Assembly: GCA_019240405.1 (NCBI GenBank)
Contig: JAFAYL010000013.1
Coordinates: 1-64,000 of the forward strand
Source: Acidobacteriaceae bacterium
GTDB lineage: Bacteria; Acidobacteriota; Terriglobia; Bryobacterales; Bryobacteraceae
Length of the DNA: 64,000 nt
Direction of reading: 5' to 3'
Shown: in pieces, positions 50,706 through 59,150 of the stretch
Position numbering within the stretch: the stretch's first letter is position 1
How the letters are laid out: every line of letters begins with the position of its first letter
Notes under the pieces: model-generated
Databases searched by the model: none
Seen by the model: only the letters and a program-made list of their open reading frames with translations
What the model was told of the DNA's origin: nothing
Translations under genes and position numbers: made by a program

Positions 50706-51268
50706 GCTGGTCCAATATCTATTTACTTTGCTTCACTGTAGGCGCGCTGTGGAGTCTGGCCGCTGTTCTGCTGGGCGGCATGCATCTCGGCCATTCCGGT
50801 CACGTTGGGCCCGCGCACGGACATGCTCATGTCCATTCACACTCCGGTCACTGGCTTAGCAGAATGATCAATCCCAGTTTTGCCGCCGTTTTTTTGGCGT
50901 GGTTTGGCGGAGTAGGATATCTGCTCACGCGGCACTCCGGCGTTCAGTTCTGGATCACGCTCCTTCTGGCGATAGCTCTCGGCGTTTTCGGCGCCTGGAT
51001 TTTGTCAAAATTTCTCCGTTTTCTTCAATCTCGGGAGCAGCCCCTCGATCCGGCTGATTACGAAATGGTTGGAGTGTTGGGAAGGGTATCAAGCCCGATT
51101 CGCCCTAACGGAATCGGCGAAGTGATTTATGTCCGCGATGGCGCGCGGACGCCGATATTCGCGCGCAGCGAAGACGGGAAAGAGATTGGGCGTGGCGAAG
51201 AAGTAGTTGTCACGCGCTACGAAAAGGGAATTGCGTATGTACGCACCTGGGAGGCAATGACCCAGTAA
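50702..51268 (+). CDS. NfeD-like membrane protein with His-rich loop
   Basis: 188 residues. Three hydrophobic segments (IYLLCFTVGALWSLAAVLLGG; FAAVFLAWFGGVGYLL; WITLLLAIALGVFGAWIL) precede a C-terminal OB-fold typical of NfeD (MVGVLGRVSSPIRPNGIGEVIYV to GEEVVVTRYEKGIAYVRTW). A His-rich stretch lies between the first two segments (residues about 28-50: HLGHSGH, HGHAHVHSHSGH), with roughly ten His, possibly metal-binding. ATG 50702 overlaps the XRE stop (ATGA). NfeD proteins partner with SPFH proteins; the flotillin gene follows. Confidence 0.88.
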   Translation: MSWSNIYLLCFTVGALWSLAAVLLGGMHLGHSGHVGPAHGHAHVHSHSGHWLSRMINPSFAAVFLAWFGGVGYLLTRHSGVQFWITLLLAIALGVFGAWILSKFLRFLQSREQPLDPADYEMVGVLGRVSSPIRPNGIGEVIYVRDGARTPIFARSEDGKEIGRGEEVVVTRYEKGIAYVRTWEAMTQ

Positions 51269-51312
51269 GTACCCGAATTCGGGGTGCTGAATCATTGCAA
51301 AAGGAGACTACG

Positions 51313-52749
51313 ATGTCGTACGAAACATTCATTATCGCCGGGGTCATGGTGCTAACGCTGTTAGCGCTGATGATGACCATGGCGACCCTCTATCGAAAAG
51401 CAGGTCCGCACGAAGCCTTGATCGTTTACGGCTTTCGTGGAACACGGATTGTCAAAGGCAGAGGAACAGTCATTTTTCCGATGGTCGAAAACTTCCGCCA
51501 GCTTTCATTGCAGCTCATGTCTTTCGACGTCGCGCCGCAACAGGATCTTTACACGAAACAAGGCGTGGCCGTGACGGTCGAGGCCGTAGCTCAGATCAAA
51601 GTGAAAAGCGACCCTGAGTCGATTCAAACCGCGGCCGAGCAGTTTCTCACGAAATCCGATCAGGCGCGCGAAGGGCTGATCCGGCTGGTCATGGAAGGCC
51701 ACCTGCGCGGCATCATCGGCCAGCTTTCGGTGGAGCAGATCGTGAAAGAGCCGGAAATGGTCGGCGACCGCATGCGCGCCACGTGCGCGGATGATATGGG
51801 CAAGATGGGCCTCGAGGTCGTCTCGTTCACCATTAAAGAAGTTCGCGACAAGAACGACTACATCACCAATATGGGCCGCCCCGATGTCGCCCGGATTAAG
51901 CGGGATGCCGATGTGGCGGCAGCCGAAGCGGAGCGAGACACCGCGATCCGGCGTGCCGATGCGCTACGCGCCTCCGCTGTCGCGAAGGCCCAAGCCGACC
52001 AGGAACGAGTTATGGCCGAGGCGCTCTCTTTGGCCAAGCAGGCCGAAGCGCAGCGCGATCTCGAAATCAAGAAGGCACAGTACATCGAATCCATCAAACG
52101 GCAGCAGGCGCAAGCCGACAAGGCCTACGACATTCAAGCCAATGTGATGCAGCAGCAGGTCACGACGGAAGCGGTCAAGATCCGTCAAGTCGAAAAGGAA
52201 CAGGAGATCAAGGTTCAGGAAGCCGAGATCCAGCGCAACGAAAAAGAGCTGATCGCTAAGGTACTGAAGAATGCCGAAATTGAACGCCAAAGGATCGAGA
52301 TGCTTGCCGAAGCCGCTCGTCGCAAGATGACGATCGAAGCGGAAGGAGCGGCGGCGGCCACGCGGCTACAGGGCGAAGCGGACGCCGACATCATCCTCAA
52401 GAAAGGCGAGGCAGAAGCCAAAGCCATGAACGTGAAGGCGGAGGCTTACCAGGAGTGGAACCAGGCTGCGGTGGTCGACAAGCTAATCACGGGTTTGCCG
52501 GAAGTGGTTAAAGCGATGGCTTCGCCGCTTTCGAACATCGACAAGATCACCATCGTTTCGACAGGCGACGGCAATGCCGCCGGCATGAGCAAAATCACCG
52601 GTGACATGACGAAAATCGCTGCGCAGATTCCGGCCCTGTTCGAGACGCTTTCGGGCATGCAAATGTCCGACCTGTTAGGAAAAGTTCGCGGTATACGTGA
52701 CCGTTCGGCCAGCGACATCAAGCCGAATGGCCCAAACAGCAATTCATAA
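51313..52749 (+). CDS. Flotillin (SPFH/band 7 family) scaffold protein
   Basis: 478 residues. A single N-terminal membrane segment (FIIAGVMVLTLLALMMTMATL) is followed by the SPFH domain (HEALIVYGFRGTRIVKGRGTVIFP, LQLMSFDVAPQQDLYTKQGVAVTVEAVAQIKV) and a long Ala/Glu-rich coiled-coil region (about 190-390) with many EAxR and AEA repeats, ending in LPEVVKAMASPLSNIDKITIVSTG. These are marks of flotillins that organise membrane microdomains. ATG 51313 has AAGGAG 7 nt upstream. Confidence 0.94.
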   Translation: MSYETFIIAGVMVLTLLALMMTMATLYRKAGPHEALIVYGFRGTRIVKGRGTVIFPMVENFRQLSLQLMSFDVAPQQDLYTKQGVAVTVEAVAQIKVKSDPESIQTAAEQFLTKSDQAREGLIRLVMEGHLRGIIGQLSVEQIVKEPEMVGDRMRATCADDMGKMGLEVVSFTIKEVRDKNDYITNMGRPDVARIKRDADVAAAEAERDTAIRRADALRASAVAKAQADQERVMAEALSLAKQAEAQRDLEIKKAQYIESIKRQQAQADKAYDIQANVMQQQVTTEAVKIRQVEKEQEIKVQEAEIQRNEKELIAKVLKNAEIERQRIEMLAEAARRKMTIEAEGAAAATRLQGEADADIILKKGEAEAKAMNVKAEAYQEWNQAAVVDKLITGLPEVVKAMASPLSNIDKITIVSTGDGNAAGMSKITGDMTKIAAQIPALFETLSGMQMSDLLGKVRGIRDRSASDIKPNGPNSNS

Positions 52750-52761
52750 AAGGAGTACACC

Positions 52762-53424
52762 ATGGCGCTATTAGAGCGAGTCACAACGCTGATCAAGGCC
52801 AATGTGAATGACCTGATCGACAAGGCTGAGAACCCGGAGAAGCTGGTGAAACAGCTTCTCCTCGACATGCAGAACCAGTTCATGCAAGTCAAAACGCAGG
52901 TGGCGATCGCGATTGCCGACCAGCATCTGCTCGAAAAGAAGCAACACGAGAATCTGGACGCCCAAAAGGATTGGGTGCGAAAGGCCGAGCTAGCGCTCGA
53001 GAAGAACCAAGAAGACCTAGCTCGGGTGGCTCTCGAGCGATCCCTCACGTACGAGAACGCCGCGCACAACTTCGCGCAGCAGATCGAGGATCAATCGCAC
53101 CAGGTTCAGTTGTTGCGGGACGCTTTGCATAAGCTCGAACAAAAAATGACTGAGACGAAGGCGAAAGCGGATTTGCTCGTCGCCCAGCATCGTCGCGCGC
53201 GGCTTGCCATACGATCCGGAACGACTGCCCTAAAGGACTTTGAGAGCGACGCAGCTTTCGACCGCTTAAGGCTCAAGGTGTCCGAATCGGAAGCATTGGG
53301 TTTAGGGCACAATGCCGTTGGAGAGCCCGGCCCGGAGCAGCGGCTTGCGGCGCTTGAAAGGGCGGATCAGGTGGAGCGTTTGTTAGCGGATTTGCGAACG
53401 AAGACGGCACAACAGACGCGCTGA
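52762..53424 (+). CDS. pspA: PspA/IM30 family membrane-stress protein
   Basis: 220 residues, almost all helical: LLERVTTLIKANVNDLIDKAENPEKLVKQLLLDMQNQFMQVKTQVA at the start, then long coiled coil with heptads (EQKMTETKAKADLLVAQHRRARLAI). This is the ESCRT-III-like PspA fold that binds stressed membranes. AAAGGAG lies 9 nt upstream of ATG 52762, 12 bp after the flotillin stop. With XRE, NfeD and flotillin upstream, the operon looks like a membrane-integrity response unit. Confidence 0.93.
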   Translation: MALLERVTTLIKANVNDLIDKAENPEKLVKQLLLDMQNQFMQVKTQVAIAIADQHLLEKKQHENLDAQKDWVRKAELALEKNQEDLARVALERSLTYENAAHNFAQQIEDQSHQVQLLRDALHKLEQKMTETKAKADLLVAQHRRARLAIRSGTTALKDFESDAAFDRLRLKVSESEALGLGHNAVGEPGPEQRLAALERADQVERLLADLRTKTAQQTR

Positions 53425-53431
53425 AAGCGGG

Positions 53432-55075
53432 TTACTCGTCGCGGAGCACTTGCATGGGTTCGAGCTGTGCAGCGCGGATCGAGGGCAGGAACGAGGCCAG
53501 AGCCGCTACGCTCAAGACGAGCAACACGACAGTGACCCAGGTTTGGGGATCAGTCGTCGATACTCCGTAGAGCAAGCCAGTAAGACCACGCGAGAATGCG
53601 GCCGCGAGGCACAGTCCGGCGGCGCAGCCAAGCATGGAAACGCTGAGTCCCTTGAGTAAAAACTGGGTGACGATCTGTCCTCGCAAAGCGCCCAGGGCTA
53701 GCCGCAAGCCGACCTCCCGTTTCCGGAGCGTTACGAAATAGCTTAAAGTGCCGTAGACTCCGACGCTCGCGAGCAAGATTGCAGTCACAGCAAAAAGTGC
53801 CAGCAGAACGGTGCGCAAGCGATCCTCTGCCAAATTGTCTGAAAGATGTTGCTCGAGCGGAGAGATGTCGAACACCGATCGCGAAGGGTCAAGCTGATGT
53901 ATCTTGTGGCGCACGGCTTCAGCCATAGTAATCGGATCGCCTTGCGTGCGGACCAGGAACAAGGGGCTCGGAGTGGGTGCGCTCGCGCACCAATAGATGG
54001 TTGGAATCGGTGAGCGATTTAGCCCCTCCTCGCGAGCGTCCGCCACAATTCCCCGGATCTCGGAGGGGGCCATGCCGAACGGGTTTGGGATTTCTTCGAG
54101 GTGATGACCGACGGCTCTAGATTCACTGAGGTATTTGTCCGCGAAACTCCGATTCACGACGGCCCGAGGATTAAGAGAGTTGACGCAGCCCTGACCCGCT
54201 AACAGCGGAATGTGCATGGTTTGGAAGTACCCGTTTGAAACCACGCGACTATGGGCCATGATTTTGCCTTCGCTTGGGGCCCGGTCCTCGACCAAACATC
54301 TACATCGCGATCAGGAAATAGAAAGGACGCCGGCATAATGCCAACGATTGTGCGCGCGTGTTTCTCGAGCCGGATTCGCTTTCCTATCGTATTCGGGTCC
54401 GCATGGAAACGGCGCCGCCAAAAGCGATCGCTGATCAGAACGGCGTCAGGTCCGCCAGTGTTCTTCCTCACGCGTAAAATCGCGGCCGAGAACTGGGGAA
54501 ACCCCCCAGACCTGCAGGAACCGCGGGGCTACCAAGGCCGTTGTTATCTTCTCGGGAAGCGCACCGGAGGTTTCCGAGCCGTCATTCAGGTACCAGCCCG
54601 AGATCGCCTGAAACGTCGTATTCAGCCGGTTCCAGTCTTCCAGGCGGGGAGGTGCAACGAATATGTTTGAAACTCTACCCTGAAGATCATGTTGCCGCAC
54701 CAGTATGAGCTCATCGCTTTCAGGAAAGGGAAGAGGGCGCAAGAGAATTGCGTCAATAGCCGAGAAAACTGCTGTGTTTGCGCCGATGCCAAGGGCGAGC
54801 GTGAGAATGACGGCTGCCGAGAAGGACGGCGACTTGCGAATTAGCCGAATCCCCGATCTGAGGTTTGCGATCGTATTTTCGAGGGTAGCGAAACGATGCA
54901 CATCGCGCAGATCTTCCTTGATTTGTTCTCGCCCTCCGAAGTCGAGCATTGCTTCCCTGTGCGCCTGATCGCGCGTTAATCCGGCAGCGACCTTCTCTTC
55001 GATAAGCCGCTCGATGTGATAGCGAAGCTCAGAATCGAGCTGTGTTTCGGCGGGGCGTCTTTTAAAAAACCGCAT
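53432..55075 (-). pseudogene. Broken MacB-like ABC permease (acidobacterial orphan permease type)
   Basis: Three frames on the minus strand carry parts of one permease. The first (from ATG 55075) gives MRFFKRRPAETQLDSELRYHIE, a membrane helix AAVILTLALGIGANTAVFSAIDAILL and a periplasmic part up to GRDFTREEEHW; the second frame continues with GGPDAVLISDRFWRRRF and DRDVDVW after a frameshift near 54450-54470; the third (53432-54295) has the C-terminal half, VVEDRAPSEGK to FLPSIRAAQLEPMQVLRDE. A typical family member has about 800 residues and eight helices; here about 300 middle residues are missing. Probably non-functional. Confidence 0.85.
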
Positions 55076-55086
55076 TCCGATTGCTC

Positions 55087-55422
55087 CTACCGCGCAGTCT
55101 CCAGAATCAAGCTGACCGCATCGGCGAGGCGGCGCCAGTTCGATTCTTCTGCAGCAAGCTGCCGGCATCCTTTGGCAGAAAGGCGATAGAACTTCGCTTG
55201 CCGGCCGTTTTCCGACTCGCCCCAATCCGCTTCGAGCCAGCCGCGCGTTTCCAGCCGGTGTAGAGCCGGATAGAGGGATCCTTGCTGCACTTGCAGCACT
55301 TCTTTTGAAATCTGGCGGATGCGCTGCGAGATGCCGTACCCGTGAACTGGACCGAGGGCGACGATCTTCAGGATGAGCATGTCCAGAGTGCCTTGCAGCA
55401 GGTCCGATTTTTCAGATTGCAG
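55087..55422 (-). CDS. PadR family transcriptional regulator, probable CTG start
   Basis: About 111 residues. The first ATG (55380) would begin at MLILKIVALGPVHGYGIS, but the frame continues upstream as LQSEKSDLLQGTLD, the usual N-terminus of PadR proteins. A CTG at 55422 with AGGGAG 6 nt upstream fits as the start codon. The winged helix (QGSLYPALHRLETRGWLEADWG) and a C-terminal helix are normal for small PadR proteins. Next to it lies the orphan permease gene it would control; a perfect inverted repeat covers its promoter. Confidence 0.85.
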   Translation of the reverse strand: MQSEKSDLLQGTLDMLILKIVALGPVHGYGISQRIRQISKEVLQVQQGSLYPALHRLETRGWLEADWGESENGRQAKFYRLSAKGCRQLAAEESNWRRLADAVSLILETAR

Positions 55423-55440
55423 GGGAGTCTCCCTATGTCT

Positions 55441-55475
55441 TTCTACATATACTGCTCAGATATGTAGAATGTCAA
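55441..55475 (-). promoter_or_regulatory. padR promoter with PadR operator palindrome
   Basis: TTCTACATAT (55441-55450) and ATATGTAGAA (55460-55469) form a perfect 10-bp inverted repeat with a 9-nt spacer. On the minus strand TTGACA (55475-55470) and TATATG (55451-55446), 18 nt apart, make a near-consensus promoter; the palindrome covers the spacer and the -10. The transcript would begin close to 55440. This is the expected layout for autorepression by PadR. Confidence 0.75.
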
Positions 55476-55484
55476 GGAGAAGCT

Positions 55485-56729
55485 TCAGTCAATCGCTACT
55501 TGCGGCTCTGGAACCGGCTCGATCCTGCCAAGCAGAAAAATGTAAGCCGTGATGCCCGCGATCAAAACGACCGCCGCCGCCGCAAAGGCGCGAGAGAACG
55601 AATTGCTCGGGCCGGCGAAGTAGCCCGTCAAAATCGGAGCGAAGATGGCCGCAAGCTGGTTTCCGAAATTCAAAATACCCCCGACTCGGCCGACGCTCTC
55701 ATGAGGCGCGATGAGCGATGGAATTGACCAACCGACGGGCGCGGCTGCAGAAAGGCCGCCGAGGGAGATCGTGATCCAGAGCATCGCGACAGCGGGATTT
55801 CGGGCGAAGATTGCGCCTGCGATCGCTAGTCCGAGAGCGGTTCCGCCGATCAAGATGGTTTGGCGCACGATGCTGTCCGAATAGCCCCGCTTGATCAACG
55901 CGTCGACAAGCCATCCGCCGACGAAGAGATCGGTCGCGGTGGCGAACAGCCAGGGCACGCTCGTGTACAACACCGAGTGCGCCAGGTCTAAATGGAGCGA
56001 TGAGAAATAGCTGGGCAGCCAAGCGAGCAAAAGATAGAAGCAGTAGTTGTATGCAGCAAATCCGATGGTCAAGCCCCAAACCTTTCGCCGCGCGAGCAAA
56101 TAGCTCAATGGCGCGCCTTTCGAGGTATCAGTCTCTGCGGCCCGATGCGAACCGCCCTCGTTGATATACCGCGATTCCACTTCAGAGAGAGCACTATCGT
56201 CCTTCGGATCTCGATATATCAGATAGAAAGCAAAGAAGAATAGCAGGCTCGCGAATCCTGTGACCGCAAAACTCCACCGCCAACCTACGCGAAGCAGGAT
56301 GAGCCCCAGACCCGTAACCCCAAGCGCAGTTCCAAATTTCGCGGCGGAATCAAAAAAGGCGGTTGACAGGCTGCGCTCTTGCCGGGGAAACCAGTAACCT
56401 GTCGCCTTTGCGTATGCAGGAAATGTAGGCGCCTCGCCAACGCCTAACAGAAGGCGCATTCCTAGAAACGTACGGATGCCAGGCGCGAGGCCTGCTCCAA
56501 AGGAAGCGATGCTCCAAATGAGTGCGCTGATTCTGCCAATCGTTCGCACGCCGAAGCGATCGAGCAGCACACCCATTGGCAACTGGAGCGAAGCGTACGT
56601 CCAGCTATAGGCGCTTGAGATATAGCCGAACGCAACGTTTGAAATGCCGAACTCGAGGTGGAGGGCATCGCGGGCAACGGACAAATTCACACGGTCCAAG
56701 TAGTTCACCAGAACACCCAGGCCGAGCAA
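55485..56729 (-). CDS. MFS transporter, anion:cation symporter (hexuronate/glucarate-like)
   Basis: 414 residues with twelve predicted helices. The N-terminal GVLVNYLDRVNLSVARDALHLEFGIS and TYASLQLPMGVLLDRFGVR are the marks of the ACS family, which takes up sugar acids such as hexuronates, galactarate or phthalate. TTG 56729 has GGAGG 9 nt upstream. The frame upstream encodes IPHRRWRIAVL, the conserved start of the family, but contains no ATG or GTG back to the TAA at 56793. It lies between padR and the GYD gene. Confidence 0.85.
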   Translation of the reverse strand: MLGLGVLVNYLDRVNLSVARDALHLEFGISNVAFGYISSAYSWTYASLQLPMGVLLDRFGVRTIGRISALIWSIASFGAGLAPGIRTFLGMRLLLGVGEAPTFPAYAKATGYWFPRQERSLSTAFFDSAAKFGTALGVTGLGLILLRVGWRWSFAVTGFASLLFFFAFYLIYRDPKDDSALSEVESRYINEGGSHRAAETDTSKGAPLSYLLARRKVWGLTIGFAAYNYCFYLLLAWLPSYFSSLHLDLAHSVLYTSVPWLFATATDLFVGGWLVDALIKRGYSDSIVRQTILIGGTALGLAIAGAIFARNPAVAMLWITISLGGLSAAAPVGWSIPSLIAPHESVGRVGGILNFGNQLAAIFAPILTGYFAGPSNSFSRAFAAAAVVLIAGITAYIFLLGRIEPVPEPQVAID

Positions 56730-56792
56730 TACGGCGATCCTCCACCGCCTATGGGGGATTTGAGCTGTTAAATCGGGAATACCGGAGTGGCC

Positions 56793-57131
56793 TTACGCGG
56801 TGGCTGCGGCGGTCACGGGCTTGTACCCGGAAGTCGCAGCTTGCTTCAGTGCTTCTAATCCTTCCTGGGTGGTTAACAAGGGAGTAGTCTTTACGTTTCG
56901 GCAGGCTCCTCCGGCTGCAACAGCCATAGCGAATGCCGCAGCGGCAACGTTGTTGGGCAATTCGGCTACGCCTACAACATCGTACTCGCCGAAAGACATC
57001 CAGAAACGTTCAATTCGCCCGCCGAGCTTTTGAACTGCAGTCCCCACGACCTCGGCACGATCATGCGGATTCTTAACCAATGACGCCCAAGCCTCCGGTG
57101 TGTAAGAAACCTGGATCAAATAGCTAGCCAT
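56793..57131 (-). CDS. GYD domain protein
   Basis: 112 residues. The domain start YLIQVSYTPEAWASLVKNPHDRAEVV and GRIERFWMSFGEYDVVGVAELPNNVAAAAFAMAVAAGG are typical of the GYD family (named for the Gly-Tyr-Asp motif; here GEYD). It belongs to the ferredoxin-like dimeric alpha-beta fold group. Function is unknown. ATG 57131 has GGAGG nearby; the gene precedes the MFS gene on the same strand by 63 bp. Confidence 0.88.
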   Translation of the reverse strand: MASYLIQVSYTPEAWASLVKNPHDRAEVVGTAVQKLGGRIERFWMSFGEYDVVGVAELPNNVAAAAFAMAVAAGGACRNVKTTPLLTTQEGLEALKQAATSGYKPVTAAATA

Positions 57132-57274
57132 GACGTTTTACCTCCTCCGGGATGATATATCAACCGCCTTAGTCCCTACAAGTCCCACCTATCCCCCAAA
57201 AGGAAATGCTTTAGGCGGCAGTACAGAAGTTCGCCTTATCCGCCGATGAATCTAGGTAGGAAGTATCACTCGTA

Positions 57275-58684
57275 ATGCTCAGTCTGATTCAGCGCATAAA
57301 CCCGTTCGCACTGCAATTATCAGCGCGGGAGGCGGTCATGCTTGGGGTCGCGTGCATCCTCTTAATGGCTGCGCTCGTTTGCGTCGGTGTGCTTTATATC
57401 CGCTTGCGGCGCGGAATGCGCGCCATGGGAACAAAGCTCGCTGAAGAAGCCAGTTTGAAAGAAGCGGCAGAGCGAGCCAATCGCGCGAAAAGCGACTTTC
57501 TGACTCATGTGAGCCATGAGATCCGGACGCCCATGAACGGCATCATGGGATTCACTGAACTGGCCTTAAGAAGCGATCTGAGCTCCGAACTTCGTGAGTA
57601 TCTCGACACAGTGCGCACGTCAGCGGAATGGTTGATGCAGATCGTCACTGAAATTCTTGATTTTGCCCGCATCGAAGCCGGAAGGCTCGAACTCGACAAC
57701 ACGGAATTCGTATTTGCCGAGTGTATTGGCTCGGCGATTAAGTTTGTTCAACAGGCTGCCGATTTGAAACGGTTGCGGATGGCATTCAAAATCGATCCAC
57801 TGATTCCGGCTCGGGTTTCTGGCGATCCGACACGATTGCGTCAAGTATTAGTTAACCTTCTTGATAACGCCGTGAAGTTCACCACAACGGGCAGCGTCAT
57901 GCTTTCCGCTACGCTTGAATCCAACGATGCAAAGGGGGTTAGCGTTCGATTGTCAATCGCAGATACCGGTATGGGCATATCGGCTGAGAAGCAGGCATTG
58001 ATCTTTGAGCCATTCCGGCTGGCTGACGGGTCGCTTAACAAGAACTATGGCGGAGCCGGGCTCGGACTCGCGATTTCAAGCCGTCTCGTGGCGCTGATGG
58101 GCGGAACAATGGACGTGCTGAGCCAGATCGGGGCGGGCGCGACGTTTCGCTTCGCTGTGCGACTGCAGAACGCCCAGAACTCCGGTGCTATCGAGAAGCC
58201 GCAGCCGCCTGCAAAGGCTATACCTTCGAAGGCGACTCGACGGGGCCACGCGCTGTCGATTCTCGTCGCCGAGGATAACCCGGTGAATTTGCGCTTAGTT
58301 ACCCGGCTCCTTGAATCAGTAGGACACAGCATCACTTCCGCAGCCAACGGAAGAGAGGCTGTTCATCTGTTTTCACGAGAAGCATTCGATCTGATTTTGA
58401 TGGACGTAGAGATGCCCGAGATGGACGGCTTTCAAGCGACCGCAGCGATCCGGTCAACTGAGACGCCCGGCACGCGCGTTCCAATATATGCGCTCACGGC
58501 ACACGCCCAACCGGGAGACCGGGAGAAATGTCTTTCAGCCGGCATGGATGGCTATCTATCGAAACCGATCCAAGTGGATGATCTTGTGAAGATTGTTGGG
58601 AGCATTGCCTCGCGCCAGAAGAAATATTCCGAATCCCCGGCTTCGTCGGAGAGGGGGAAAGCGCTTGAACTCGCAGAAAAATGA
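57275..58684 (+). CDS. Hybrid sensor histidine kinase with C-terminal receiver domain
   Basis: 469 residues. A short N-terminus contains one or two hydrophobic segments (EAVMLGVACILLMAALVCVGVLYI), followed by HisKA with the H box HVSHEIRTPMNGIMGF (His81), the HATPase domain (LVNLLDNAVKFTT, IADTGMGIS, GGAGLGLAISSRLVALMGG) and a REC domain (LVAEDNPVNLRLV; phosphoacceptor Asp near 376 in LILMDVEMPEMDGF; Lys in GYLSKPI). There is no HPt domain or partner response regulator nearby. The gene is divergent from the GYD gene. Confidence 0.93.
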   Translation: MLSLIQRINPFALQLSAREAVMLGVACILLMAALVCVGVLYIRLRRGMRAMGTKLAEEASLKEAAERANRAKSDFLTHVSHEIRTPMNGIMGFTELALRSDLSSELREYLDTVRTSAEWLMQIVTEILDFARIEAGRLELDNTEFVFAECIGSAIKFVQQAADLKRLRMAFKIDPLIPARVSGDPTRLRQVLVNLLDNAVKFTTTGSVMLSATLESNDAKGVSVRLSIADTGMGISAEKQALIFEPFRLADGSLNKNYGGAGLGLAISSRLVALMGGTMDVLSQIGAGATFRFAVRLQNAQNSGAIEKPQPPAKAIPSKATRRGHALSILVAEDNPVNLRLVTRLLESVGHSITSAANGREAVHLFSREAFDLILMDVEMPEMDGFQATAAIRSTETPGTRVPIYALTAHAQPGDREKCLSAGMDGYLSKPIQVDDLVKIVGSIASRQKKYSESPASSERGKALELAEK

Positions 58685-58703
58685 TTTGAATACGGACTGG
58701 TGT

Positions 58704-59072
58704 TCAGCTGCCACTTTCGGCGGACTTGTCCGGTCCAGTATCGGCCGCCCAGTCGTCAGCAGGGACATCACCGATATGCGTCAATCCTAGCCTCCCATCG
58801 GTAGGCTCGACCACTTCCATGCCGAAGTCGTCGCGAAGTTCCTCGTCCGCGTCGAATCGGCGATCGGGCGATTGCTTAATGGAACTAGCACCGCCGAGGC
58901 TTGTGGGATTGACCGTGGGTTGCGCGGGACCAGTGCCCGTTTGAGTGGGCCGGGCTTGGTTGTCGCCAGTGTCTTCGCGATCTCCGCGATGGATGCCGCT
59001 GTCATACGGCGCGAGACGCATAGCGAGCGGGTACGAAATATCCGGCGGAAGATTGATTGATTGCCTGCCCAT
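58704..59072 (-). CDS. Acidic hypothetical protein, likely acidobacterial
   Basis: 122 residues, rich in Asp, Gly and Pro: RLAPYDSGIHRGDREDTGDNQ, DRRFDADEELRDDFGMEVVEP and RLGLTHIGDVPADDWAADTG. The ending GLTHIGDVPADDWAADTG is reminiscent of small acidobacterial hypothetical proteins. No domain known. The start may be ATG 59072 or the ATG at 59021. Convergent with the histidine kinase gene. Confidence 0.55.
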   Translation of the reverse strand: MGRQSINLPPDISYPLAMRLAPYDSGIHRGDREDTGDNQARPTQTGTGPAQPTVNPTSLGGASSIKQSPDRRFDADEELRDDFGMEVVEPTDGRLGLTHIGDVPADDWAADTGPDKSAESGS

Positions 59073-59150
59073 GAGAAAAAAGCTTACCTCAAAGGATGGA
59101 TTATGGTTCGCGCAGGTTTGTTTCCCGGAGAAGCGAGGTCTCCAATGAAT

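Noticed and set aside
52446-53069. A 207-residue open frame antisense to flotillin and PspA
   Set aside because: Composition is dominated by Ser, Phe and Arg, as expected for the complement of Glu/Lys/Ala-rich coiled-coil codons.
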